The position numbers were made by a program, and so were the translations under genes. From NCBI GenBank assembly GCA_006844765.1, contig SPJV01000149.1, positions 1 to 24,960 on the forward strand: a stretch of 24,960 bases of DNA, read 5' to 3'. The first letter of the stretch is position 1; each line of letters opens with the position of its first letter. The notes under the pieces are model-generated. The model did not search any database, was not told where the DNA came from, and was given only the letters and a program-made list of their open reading frames with translations. Below are positions 1-7,088 of the stretch, piece after piece. The stretch comes from Alphaproteobacteria bacterium (GTDB lineage Bacteria > Pseudomonadota > Alphaproteobacteria > UBA8366 > Aestuariispiraceae).

Positions 1-544
1 AGAATTCTTCGCGGGCCTGTTCCTTGATATAGCCGGCGGTGACCGCAACATTCTTTAGCCCACGCGCATGACAGGCGGCCGCGACATCGACTGCATATTC
101 CAGGAAGATAACCGGGTCGTTATAGGTATAGGCGACGGATCGGCATCCCGTCTTCAGTGCGGCATTGGCCAACGCGTCCGGTGAGGCCTGCTCCATAACG
201 CTATCCATCTGCCGGCTTTTGGAGATATCGTGGTTCTGACAGAATTTGCAGGTCAGATTGCATCCGGCGGTCCCGAAGCTCAGGACCGGTGTGCCCGGCA
301 GGAAGTGGTTCAGGGGTTTTTTCTCAATGGGATCGATGCAGAAGCCGGAGGACCGGCCATAGGTGGTCAAAACGATCTCGTCGTTGATCCGGGCGCGCAC
401 GAAGCACAGCCCACGCTGTCCTTCCTTTAACCGGCATTCGCGCGGACAGACATCACAACGGATGCGGCCATCCGCCTCCATCGACCAATATCGGCCCGGC
501 ACCCCTTCGATCACATCATCCTGTAGTGAGACGCCTTCGGCCAT
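1..544 (-). CDS. amrS: AmmeMemoRadiSam system radical SAM enzyme (AmrS), 3' part missing
   Basis: The gene is read leftwards from an ATG at 544 and runs off the left edge, so only the first 181 residues are present. The N-terminal part has a Cys cluster (CDVCPRECRL), and the radical SAM signature CNLTCKFC follows in the context AGCNLTCKFCQNH, giving the CxxxCxxC pattern that binds the 4Fe-4S cluster. An in-frame TGA lies shortly upstream of the ATG, so the start cannot move far. The family is the radical SAM member of the AMMECR1/MEMO/radical SAM trio; its substrate is not established. It is divergent from the MEMO1-AMMECR1 fusion gene starting at 693, the usual partner, which supports the assignment. 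The spacer between them carries a 15-bp repeat array. Confidence 0.9.
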   Translation of the reverse strand, partial: MAEGVSLQDDVIEGVPGRYWSMEADGRIRCDVCPRECRLKEGQRGLCFVRARINDEIVLTTYGRSSGFCIDPIEKKPLNHFLPGTPVLSFGTAGCNLTCKFCQNHDISKSRQMDSVMEQASPDALANAALKTGCRSVAYTYNDPVIFLEYAVDVAAACHARGLKNVAVTAGYIKEQAREEF

Positions 545-566
545 TGTCGTTCCAACTTCCACCGTT

Positions 567-641
567 CATAAAACTTCTGCTCTGAAAATTTCCGGCCTGA
601 AAATTTCCGGCCTGAAAATTTCCGCCCAGAAAACTTCCTCG
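567..641. repeat. 15-bp tandem repeat array, five degenerate units, between divergent genes
   Basis: Units begin at 567, 582, 597, 612 and 627. The central three are nearly identical (CTGAAAATTTCCGGC, last one ending CGCC); the outer two are degenerate (CATAAAACTTCTGCT, CAGAAAACTTCCTCG). Each unit has an AAATTT-like core. The array fills most of the spacer between the divergent amrS and amrBA starts, where both promoters should lie. Confidence 0.85.
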
Positions 642-692
642 CTGACAGCTTAGCCCTAACCGCGCTAGCATGGGAACAAGGAGGATGCGAGG

Positions 693-2174
693 ATGGCGCG
701 AATTCGACCAGCGGCGATTGCCGGACGGTTCTATGATGGCGAGGCGACTGCGCTTTCGGCCAGTGTCGCCGGGCATATGCAGGCGGCCTCAGCCCCTGTG
801 ACCTCAGCCCCTGCGACCTCAGCCCCTGCGACCTCAACCTCAGCAACCTCAACCTCTGAGAACTCAAGTCCTGTGATGTCGGCACCGAAGGCGATCATCG
901 CGCCGCATGCCGGGCATGTCTATTCCGGCGACTGTGCGGCGGAGGCTTATGCGCGCCTGCTCCCCGATGCCGGGGTGATTGAACGGATCGTTTTGCTGGG
1001 CCCGTGCCACCGGGTCGCGGTCCGCGGGCTGGCGATGAGCTCGGCGGCGTTCTGGCAGACGCCGCTTGGCCCCGTCGAGATTGATCGGGCGGCATTGGAC
1101 GGACTGGCTGATCTGCCGCAGGTGTCCCTGAATGACGAGGCGCATCGTGAGGAACATTCTCTGGAAGTGCATCTGCCCTTCCTGCAGCATTGTTTTGGAA
1201 CCGGCTTCAAGCTCGTTCCATTGGCTGTGGGCTCTGCCTCGAATGAGGAGGTGGCGGCGGTGCTGGAGCGGCTCTGGGGTGGGCCGGAAACCCGGATCGT
1301 CATTTCAACCGATCTCAGCCATTTCCTGGATTACGGCACGGCGCAAACGTTGGACGGAAAAACGGCGGCGGCGATTGAAAAGCTGGATTGGCAGGCCATC
1401 GGACAGGATCAAGCCTGTGGGCGCATTCCCATGTCAGGCCTGCTGACAATCGCGCGACGGAAGGGGATGGCCATTGAACGGGTTGGTCTGGTGAATTCTG
1501 GGGACACAGCAGGCTCAAAAGACCGCGTTGTTGGTTATGGTGCCTGGGTGTTGCGGGAAGGCGATGTCAGCGCGAACGACCAGGAACCAGGAGAAGCGGC
1601 CGAAGGGACATCCGCACCGGATCCTGCTTTGGTTCATGGGCCCTTGATGCTCGACCTCGTGGGCAAGACATTGCGGCATGCGGTTGATGCCAAGAAACCG
1701 CCCAATGTGAATACTCATACCTTCCCAGAAGAACTGAAAGCGCTGCGCGGGACCTTTGTGACGCTGGAGGTTCAAGGCCGGTTGCGCGGCTGTATCGGTA
1801 CTTTGGAGCCCCATCGGCCGCTGATCGAGGATTTGATCATCAATGCCTATAAGGCCGGATTCCAGGACCCGCGCTTTCCTGCGCTCACGGCAGAGGAAAT
1901 TGACGGGCTTGATTGGTCGATCTCCATCCTGACACCGAAGCAGGAGATGACCTTTGCGGATCAGGATGACCTTTTGGCACAGCTGCGCCCCGGTATTGAT
2001 GGCCTGATCATACAAGATGGCGCGCGCCGCGCGACCTTTCTGCCGCAGGTCTGGGATCAGATTCCGCAACCGGACCAGTTCCTCGGCCATCTTAAGAAAA
2101 AGGCGGGATTGTCGCCGGCGCATTGGTCCAAGGACTTCAAAGCCTGGCGCTATGGCGTGACGAAGATCGCCTAA
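693..2174 (+). CDS. amrBA: AmmeMemoRadiSam system protein B-A fusion (MEMO1 domain + AMMECR1 domain)
   Basis: The protein has 493 residues. Residues 1-285 are a MEMO1-like domain (class III dioxygenase fold) with the conserved histidine motifs PHAGHVYSG (about 71-79), LLGPCHR, EEHSLEVHLPF and STDLSHF. After a linker, residues 310-493 are an AMMECR1 domain, recognisable by LRGCIGTLEPHRPL and YKAGFQDPRFPAL. Both domains also occur as separate proteins, and fused forms are known. An AAGGAGG site ends 8 bases before the ATG, which fixes the start. Between the first helix and the KAIIAPHAG strand there is a Thr/Ser/Ala/Pro-rich insert (about residues 32-62) encoded by a 15-bp tandem repeat; typical family members have no such insert. 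Function is unknown; a role with the divergent radical SAM enzyme is inferred from the conserved linkage. Confidence 0.92.
   Translation: MARIRPAAIAGRFYDGEATALSASVAGHMQAASAPVTSAPATSAPATSTSATSTSENSSPVMSAPKAIIAPHAGHVYSGDCAAEAYARLLPDAGVIERIVLLGPCHRVAVRGLAMSSAAFWQTPLGPVEIDRAALDGLADLPQVSLNDEAHREEHSLEVHLPFLQHCFGTGFKLVPLAVGSASNEEVAAVLERLWGGPETRIVISTDLSHFLDYGTAQTLDGKTAAAIEKLDWQAIGQDQACGRIPMSGLLTIARRKGMAIERVGLVNSGDTAGSKDRVVGYGAWVLREGDVSANDQEPGEAAEGTSAPDPALVHGPLMLDLVGKTLRHAVDAKKPPNVNTHTFPEELKALRGTFVTLEVQGRLRGCIGTLEPHRPLIEDLIINAYKAGFQDPRFPALTAEEIDGLDWSISILTPKQEMTFADQDDLLAQLRPGIDGLIIQDGARRATFLPQVWDQIPQPDQFLGHLKKKAGLSPAHWSKDFKAWRYGVTKIA
787..876 (+). repeat. In-frame 15-bp tandem repeat (six units) coding for an Ala/Pro/Thr/Ser linker
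   Basis: Units start at 787, 802, 817, 832, 847 and 862. The second and third are identical (CCTCAGCCCCTGCGA), the first differs by one base, and the last three are degenerate. The period is a multiple of three, so copy-number change would lengthen or shorten the APATS-type linker by five residues without a frameshift. Confidence 0.85.
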
Positions 2175-2282
2175 AGAAACGGGGCATGGTCTGACGGTGC
2201 AACGGCTTCGATTGCTGGCGCCTATATCTAAATCGGTATTGCTCTCAGACTGGCTTTGGTAGGGATGGTTTGGGAATTGGGC

Positions 2283-2312
2283 TTGCCGACCGCCGGTGAA
2301 ATCTCCGATAAC
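2283..2312 (+). promoter_or_regulatory. Possible sigma-70-type promoter for cysQ
   Basis: TTGCCG at 2283-2288 and GATAAC at 2307-2312 are separated by 18 bases and lie 34 bases before the cysQ start. Matches to the consensus boxes are partial. This is a guess from the sequence; the rest of the 172-bp spacer after amrBA shows no other clear signal. Confidence 0.25.
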
Positions 2313-2346
2313 CTTGGCAGTATGCACAAGGTCGAAGGGGACCGAT

Positions 2347-3120
2347 ATGACCGAAGATTTGAAATCCTTGCTTCCGGAGGTTGAGGTTTTGGCGCGCCGT
2401 GCCGGGGACGCGATCATGGCGGTCTATGAAACCGATTTCGAAGCCCGGACTAAGGATGATGCATCGCCGGTCACGGATGCGGATCTGGCGGCGGAAGCGA
2501 TCATTAAACCGGCTTTGGAGGCCCTGACCCCGGACATCCCGGTCGTCGCGGAAGAAGCGGCGGCGGCGGGGGAGGTCCCGGATGTCTCCGGTGGCGCGTT
2601 CTGGCTGGTCGATCCACTGGACGGCACGAAGGAATTCCTCAAACGCAACGGCGAGTTCACCGTCAATATAGCCTTGATCCGTGACCGAGCGCCGGTGCTT
2701 GGCGCGGTATTCTTACCAGCTAAGGAAACGCTCTATAGCGGGGTTGTCGGTGGGGGCGCGACCAAGTCGGTTGGAACCGGTTCACCGGCGGTGATTGCGA
2801 CGCGTGCGGTTCCGCCCGAAGGTCTTACTGTTGTTGGTTCTCGAAGTCACGGCGACCTGTCGGAAATTGAAGCCTTTCTGGGCGGCGCGAAGATCGCGAG
2901 CATGACCCCGGCGGGCAGTTCGCTGAAATTCTGTCTGGTCGCGGAAGGCGCGGCGGATGTCTATCCCCGGTTGGGCCGTACCATGGAATGGGATGTCGCG
3001 GCAGGTCATGCGGTTCTAAGCGCTGCCGGCGGGCGGGTGACGGAAACCGATGGAGCGCCCTTCCGCTATGCGAAAAATGCGATTTTCGAGAACCCGCATT
3101 TCGTCGCCTGGGGACGCTAA
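2347..3120 (+). CDS. cysQ: 3'(2'),5'-bisphosphate nucleotidase CysQ
   Basis: The protein has 257 residues and belongs to the inositol monophosphatase-like, Li-sensitive phosphatase family. CysQ hydrolyses 3'-phosphoadenosine 5'-phosphate (PAP) to AMP, recycling the by-product of PAPS use in sulfate assimilation. Metal-binding motifs are present: SPVTDADLAAE near the N-terminus, the EE in VVAEEAAAAG, DPLDGTKEF, and WDVAAGHAVL near the C-terminus. The FLKRNGEFTVNIALI segment is typical of CysQ rather than of SuhB. I chose ATG 2347 because GAAGGGGA sits 6 bases upstream; a longer reading from 2296 adds 17 residues with no family similarity. The gene is convergent with the EamA transporter gene, only 13 bp away. 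Confidence 0.93.
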   Translation: MTEDLKSLLPEVEVLARRAGDAIMAVYETDFEARTKDDASPVTDADLAAEAIIKPALEALTPDIPVVAEEAAAAGEVPDVSGGAFWLVDPLDGTKEFLKRNGEFTVNIALIRDRAPVLGAVFLPAKETLYSGVVGGGATKSVGTGSPAVIATRAVPPEGLTVVGSRSHGDLSEIEAFLGGAKIASMTPAGSSLKFCLVAEGAADVYPRLGRTMEWDVAAGHAVLSAAGGRVTETDGAPFRYAKNAIFENPHFVAWGR

Positions 3121-3133
3121 GAACGGACGCAGA

Positions 3134-3988
3134 CTACCCCCGGCTGGTCAACCAAAGTCCGGCGGCGACGCAGACACAGCCGATGATAACCGGGATCGTA
3201 ATCGCTTCACCCAACAGAAGGGCACCTACAAGAGTGCCGGCGATGGGGCTGAGCGACAGGAACACCGTGACTTTCGTCGGCGACAGATGCTTCAACGCGT
3301 AGAGCCAGCAGTAGTAGGCGAGCGCGCTCGATAAAGCGATGAACAGGATCGCGATCCAGGCGGGCGGGGATAGGGTCTGCACATCCGTGAACAGCCCTTC
3401 CGGGATCGCCGGCCCGATCAGGAACAGAACAGATGCCGCCATCGCCAGTGTCCCCACGGACAATGGCGGATACTTCGCGACATAGGGACGATAGTAGATG
3501 CTGCATAAGGCGCCGGTCAGCGCACTGCCCAGGATCAGCGCGACCCCAAATGGATCCGGCGGGCCGGTCGTCGTATCGTTCAGGGCAACCGCAATCCCGA
3601 CACCCATAATCGACAGGATAACCCCAGCGGCTTTTGTGAGGGTCAGTGCTTCTTGCCCTAACAGGCGGGCCAACAGCATGGTCATGAAAGGGAAGGCGGC
3701 AAATAGTAATGCGCCGAGCCCTGATGGAACCGTCTCCAACCCCATATTCAACAGAACGATCAAAACCCCGAACTGTCCGATGCCGAGGATCGACATGGGC
3801 AGCAGATCTTTGCGCGCGAAATGAGTGCGCGTAATGGTAAGCGCAAAAGGAAGCAGCAGGATTGTGCCGATAAGATACCGCAGGAACGCCAATGAAAAGG
3901 GGCCGATATCGCCGATAGCAAAGCGTGTAACGGCAATTGCGGAGCCGACCAGAATGCCGGTTGTTGCCGCCGCGACAAACGCTCTCAT
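3134..3988 (-). CDS. EamA/DMT-family transporter
   Basis: The protein has 284 residues, is very hydrophobic, and carries about ten predicted membrane segments arranged as two EamA repeats. The first repeat contains FSLAFLRYLIGTILLLP and the second ends with SPIAGTLVGALLLGEAI, both typical of drug/metabolite exporters. The substrate cannot be told. Its ATG overlaps the stop codon of the upstream TetR gene by four bases (ATGA, 3985-3988), so the two are translationally coupled, and the TetR protein probably controls this exporter. Confidence 0.9.
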   Translation of the reverse strand: MRAFVAAATTGILVGSAIAVTRFAIGDIGPFSLAFLRYLIGTILLLPFALTITRTHFARKDLLPMSILGIGQFGVLIVLLNMGLETVPSGLGALLFAAFPFMTMLLARLLGQEALTLTKAAGVILSIMGVGIAVALNDTTTGPPDPFGVALILGSALTGALCSIYYRPYVAKYPPLSVGTLAMAASVLFLIGPAIPEGLFTDVQTLSPPAWIAILFIALSSALAYYCWLYALKHLSPTKVTVFLSLSPIAGTLVGALLLGEAITIPVIIGCVCVAAGLWLTSRG

Positions 3989-4611
3989 GCCGCAGCCTCC
4001 GAATCGCTGGGATATCGGACGCCGGCCATTGCGAAGCGCACGATCCCATCTACGGTCCGTGGTGTGTGCCGAGCGGTATCCACCTGGCTGAGCGGGGCGA
4101 TCAGCGCTTCCAGAATCGCCCCTGTGATACAGGCGGCGGAGATGTCGGCATCTTGCTTCGGGAAGACCCCGTCCGTGATGCCCGCCCGGATCGCATGGGC
4201 AAAGGCATTGGACCAGTTTTCCCGGTAGACACGGCGTTCGCGTTCCAGACTGTCGCCGGCGGGTTCGGCCACAATCGGATAGGCGGCGGTTGCCCCTTCC
4301 ATAGCCCTGGTTGCGACGACACGAATGGCTGCCGCTAGGCGCTGGTCTGCCGGGCCTGATCCGCGCGCTTCCTGCCAGGCCAATTCAGCCTCCCTGTCGC
4401 AGGCGCGTCGGAACACTTCCAGGCACAGATCATCCTTGGACGGGAAATAACGATAGACCGTACCGGTCGCGACGCCTGCCCGTGTTGCAAGGCGGGCAAT
4501 GGTCAGGCCGGCGAAGCCGCTCTCCATCACGATCTGCCGCGCCGTTTTCAAGAGCTGAACGCGCGTCGCCGCCAGGCGCAATTTGACCCGCTCTGTTTGG
4601 CGATAAGGCAT
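3985..4611 (-). CDS. TetR/AcrR-family transcriptional regulator
   Basis: The protein has 208 residues. The N-terminal helix-turn-helix reads as TetR_N: LTIARLATRAGVATGTVYRY followed by FPSKDDL. The C-terminal half is the variable ligand and dimerisation region. I prefer ATG 4609-4611 (MPYRQTERVK), with GGAG 8 bases upstream. A start at 4674 would add 21 residues unlike the family and would put the start codon inside a perfect palindrome that looks like the operator. The gene is coupled to the EamA transporter by a 4-bp overlap and is divergent from a GNAT acetyltransferase gene. Autoregulation and control of both directions are inferred. Confidence 0.9.
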   Translation of the reverse strand: MPYRQTERVKLRLAATRVQLLKTARQIVMESGFAGLTIARLATRAGVATGTVYRYFPSKDDLCLEVFRRACDREAELAWQEARGSGPADQRLAAAIRVVATRAMEGATAAYPIVAEPAGDSLERERRVYRENWSNAFAHAIRAGITDGVFPKQDADISAACITGAILEALIAPLSQVDTARHTPRTVDGIVRFAMAGVRYPSDSEAAA

Positions 4612-4657
4612 GGGGCGGGCTCCGGTTGCTTGAACGTGAATGACAGTGTAACAAAGA

Positions 4658-4675
4658 AATGAACATAAGTTCATT
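4658..4675. promoter_or_regulatory. Perfect 18-bp palindrome, candidate TetR operator
   Basis: AATGAAC-ATAA-GTTCATT is a perfect 7-bp inverted repeat with a 4-bp centre. It lies 47 bases upstream of the tetR ATG and 28 bases upstream of the divergent GNAT start. TetR-family operators are typically short palindromes in such divergent spacers. A TACACT box reading leftwards lies just downstream on the tetR side, so the site would overlap a -35/spacer region. Binding is inferred. Confidence 0.65.
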
Positions 4676-4703
4676 CTTTTTCTCTACGCCTATGGAGATT
4701 GCA

Positions 4704-5210
4704 ATGTCGGTTTCTGTCGAAAGGGTTCAAACGGCGAAGATTCCGTCCGGATCGATTTGGTCTATCACCGCGTTGCATGCGCGCTATTACGGCGATGCCT
4801 GGGGCTTCGACATACGCTTTGAAGCGGAGGTTGCGCGTGAACTCGCGGAATTCATGCTTGCATTTGATCCGGTGCGGGATGGACTTTGGTTGGTAAGGGG
4901 AGAAGGCGGGGTGATCCTAGGCTCGCTGATCATCGACCGACAGGTTCTTGGGTTGGACGGCGGCAGGGTCCGATGGTTTATCCTGGACAGCCAGGCCCGG
5001 TCTGCAGGCCTGGGGCGTCAAATGATGAATGAAGGGCTGGCGTTTTGCCGGGACCATGGGGACAAGGCCCTATATCTCAAAACTTTCTCAGGTCTGGACG
5101 CGGCACGACATCTCTATGAAAGCTTGGGATTTGTTTTGACGGAGGAGACACCGGATACCGATTGGAATGAAGCCGGTATCGTCCATCAAACATTCCGGAT
5201 TGCGCTATAG
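4704..5210 (+). CDS. GNAT-family N-acetyltransferase
   Basis: The protein has 168 residues. The acetyl-CoA binding motif is ARSAGLGRQMMNEGLAF, and the C-terminal LYESLGFVLTEE is the usual last strand of GNAT proteins. The opening stretch (ITALHARYYGDAWGFD, FEAEVARELAEF) resembles the acetyltransferase half of MarR-GNAT fusion proteins, but no MarR domain is present here. I chose ATG 4704 because GGAG at 4694-4697 lies 6 bases before it; ATG 4692 is possible. The acetyl acceptor is unknown. The gene diverges from tetR across the 4658-4675 palindrome, so it may belong to the same regulon. Confidence 0.88.
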   Translation: MSVSVERVQTAKIPSGSIWSITALHARYYGDAWGFDIRFEAEVARELAEFMLAFDPVRDGLWLVRGEGGVILGSLIIDRQVLGLDGGRVRWFILDSQARSAGLGRQMMNEGLAFCRDHGDKALYLKTFSGLDAARHLYESLGFVLTEETPDTDWNEAGIVHQTFRIAL

Positions 5211-5226
5211 TCGGCCTGGCCCGTGT

Positions 5227-5253
5227 GTTTCTAGAGTCCAGTCATCTAGAAAC
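5227..5253. terminator. Inverted repeat between convergent genes, possible bidirectional terminator
   Basis: GTTTCTAGA (5227-5235) and TCTAGAAAC (5245-5253) form a perfect 9-bp stem with a 9-base loop. It sits between the GNAT stop at 5210 and the pip stop at 5257, ending only 3 bases before the latter. The stem is not GC-rich and no long T tract follows, so it would be a weak terminator. Confidence 0.45.
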
Positions 5254-5256
5254 CAA

Positions 5257-6222
5257 TCACCCTGCGTTTTCGCCGACCAGGGACTTCATTTCTTCCATCG
5301 CTTCAACCAGGCCCGAGAGGATTCCGGGCTCCATTGCCGAATGACCCGCGTCATCCACGAATCGAAGGGAGGCTTCCGGCCAGGCGGTGGCAAGCTCATA
5401 GGCGTTTGTCGGGGGACAGATCACATCATAGCGGCCCTGGATGATGATCGCGGGCAGATGGCGAATGCGCTCGACATTGTCCAGCAACGCGCCTTCGGGC
5501 ATGAACATCCCGTTGATGAAATAATGGCACTCCAACCGGGCGAGCGGGACGGCCATGACCGGGGACCGCGCATCCCGGAGACTCTGCGGATTCTGACGCA
5601 GGGCCGAACAGGCGGTCTCATACACATTCCAGATCGCGGCTGCGGGCTCGTGTATGGCTGGATCGGGGTTGGTCAGGATCTTGTAATAGGCCGCAAGCGG
5701 GTCCTGCCGTTCTTCCTCCGGCAGTCCTGCCAAAAGGGTCGCATGCTCGGCCGGGAAAAACTTCCCCATGCCGTTTAGGAACCACTCGACTTCCTGTTTC
5801 CGGCACAAGAACACACCACGGAGAACAACGCCAAGACACCGATCCGGGTGGGCTTGCGCATAGGCCAGCGAGAGGCTTGCGCCCCAGGAGCCGCCGAACA
5901 CGATCCATTTGTCGATTTTGAGATGTTTGCGCAGCGCTTCGATATCCTCGATCAGGCGCCCCGTGTCATTGTTTGTGATCTCTGCCCGTGGCGTTGACCG
6001 TCCGCAGCCGCGCTGGTCATGAAGAACGATGCGGTAAAACGAGGGATCGAAGAAACGCCGATGGCCCGGTCCTGTACCTGCGCCAGGACCGCCATGCAGA
6101 AAACACACGGGAACACCGTTCGGGTTTCCGCAATCCTCCCAATACACTGCGTGGGGAGCCTCAACCGCGAGATGTCCACTTGATCGCGGCTCAATCGCGG
6201 GGTACAGGCGATGGGTGGTCAT
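5257..6222 (-). CDS. pip: Proline iminopeptidase (prolyl aminopeptidase)
   Basis: The protein has 321 residues, the usual family length, and is a cytoplasmic alpha/beta hydrolase that removes N-terminal proline from peptides. It carries HGGPGAGTGPGHRRFFDP (oxyanion region), DQRGCGRSTP, the nucleophile elbow GGSWGASLSLAYA, the acid loop GRYDVICPP, and the catalytic histidine in DDAGHSAMEPG. All triad residues are present. It is convergent with the GNAT gene and divergent from the SNase-like gene. It has no peptide transporter neighbour, so it is probably a stand-alone housekeeping peptidase. Confidence 0.95.
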   Translation of the reverse strand: MTTHRLYPAIEPRSSGHLAVEAPHAVYWEDCGNPNGVPVCFLHGGPGAGTGPGHRRFFDPSFYRIVLHDQRGCGRSTPRAEITNNDTGRLIEDIEALRKHLKIDKWIVFGGSWGASLSLAYAQAHPDRCLGVVLRGVFLCRKQEVEWFLNGMGKFFPAEHATLLAGLPEEERQDPLAAYYKILTNPDPAIHEPAAAIWNVYETACSALRQNPQSLRDARSPVMAVPLARLECHYFINGMFMPEGALLDNVERIRHLPAIIIQGRYDVICPPTNAYELATAWPEASLRFVDDAGHSAMEPGILSGLVEAMEEMKSLVGENAG

Positions 6223-6301
6223 GATCTCTCACTCTTCAACAGGCGTATCGACGCAACAAACTTATCTCTTGGGAGAATGGGGCGAGTATGCCGTGCCTTT
6301 A

Positions 6302-7078
6302 ATGGGCTGGCCAGCGGCATTGTTGTTGGTGCTGATGGTTTTCGGCGCCTTCGAAAGATCTGCATTGGCCTCCGACCCGCCTGCCAGCCTGAGTGTTCGC
6401 ATCACGGTTGTTGTTGATCCGGTTACCATGCGGGCTGAAAAGGGCCCGGATCTCCGTCTGCCGCATGTGTTCGCACCGGATGATGCAGAGGCTGCTGGTG
6501 AAACCGCGCGGCGCTTGGCGGATCTTGTCTTGGGGCGGATGCTTCGGGTCGATACGGACCTGCCGGGACATGACCGATATGGCAGGCTGAGAATCCGGGC
6601 GCTTCGTGATCCAGATGCAGATGTTTGGGCGCAAAATCCAGATGCTGATATTCTGGAGCAAATGATCACCGAAGGATGGCTGGCTGTCTTGCTGGAGCCG
6701 GGAATGCCGGAAGCCGATGCTACCCGTTTGTTGACGGCAGAAAGCCGCGCCAGACGTGCCCAGGCGGGTCACTGGAAGTCGGGGGCGTTTCGGGTCACGA
6801 GAGCGGAACCCTATGCCGGTCGCACGGATCGGGTGGCGATTGTCCTAGGACGGGTTCGCAAGACAAGCCGAATTGGCAACCGCCTTCATCTTGAATTCGG
6901 TCCGGACTGGCGGCGGGATTTTACCGTCGGACTGACAGGGGGTGCGCGAAAAGCCTGGCAGGCGGCTGTAGATGAAGCGCAACCGGCCCGGCTTATTCGT
7001 GTCCGGGGTTGGGTCCGGTGGTGGAATGGACCCTTCATGGAACTCGGTGATCCGGCTCTACTGGAGTTCCTCGACTGA
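6302..7078 (+). CDS. Exported SNase-like (thermonuclease-fold) protein, divergent active site
   Basis: From ATG 6302 the protein has 258 residues. Residues 1-24 look like a signal peptide (WPAALLLVLMVFGAF then ALAS), so it is probably exported. The next about 130 residues follow the staphylococcal nuclease pattern: LRLPHVFAPDDAEAAGE replaces the usual RLxGIDAPE region, then HDRYGRLRIRA and GHWKSGAF. The canonical DGD and IDAPE acidic residues are altered (VVDPVT, HVFAPD), so nuclease activity is doubtful. A C-terminal about 90-residue part (IVLGRVRKTSRIGN to the end) looks like an extra beta domain. The start is uncertain: GTG 6293 has GGGGCGAG 6 bases upstream, and ATG 6215 would overlap the divergent pip gene. 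Confidence 0.75.
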   Translation: MGWPAALLLVLMVFGAFERSALASDPPASLSVRITVVVDPVTMRAEKGPDLRLPHVFAPDDAEAAGETARRLADLVLGRMLRVDTDLPGHDRYGRLRIRALRDPDADVWAQNPDADILEQMITEGWLAVLLEPGMPEADATRLLTAESRARRAQAGHWKSGAFRVTRAEPYAGRTDRVAIVLGRVRKTSRIGNRLHLEFGPDWRRDFTVGLTGGARKAWQAAVDEAQPARLIRVRGWVRWWNGPFMELGDPALLEFLD

Positions 7079-7088
7079 TAGCCGAGGA

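Noticed and set aside
567..641. Possible CRISPR array
   Set aside because: Units are contiguous 15-mers without spacers, and no cas genes are present; the same holds for the arrays at 787 and 8142.
516..776. Leftward frame with AGNFQ repeats that resembles a pentapeptide-repeat protein
   Set aside because: It has only three or four repeats, derives from the non-coding 15-bp array, and is antisense to amrBA at one end and overlaps amrS at the other. Real pentapeptide proteins have many more repeats.
511..885. Leftward 124-codon frame with RSQGL and SGRKF pentapeptide repeats
   Set aside because: It is the antisense of the amrBA start and of two 15-bp repeat arrays; any frame through a 15-bp array gives a five-residue repeat. 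It also overlaps the real amrS start and has no family resemblance.
3207..4049. Leftward 280-codon frame overlapping the EamA and TetR genes
   Set aside because: A shifted-frame shadow of the EamA transporter gene, rich in Arg/His and without hydrophobic pattern; the EamA frame has clear membrane repeats.
5167..5778. Rightward 203-codon frame across the GNAT end and pip
   Set aside because: Antisense to proline iminopeptidase, which has all family motifs; no homology in this frame.
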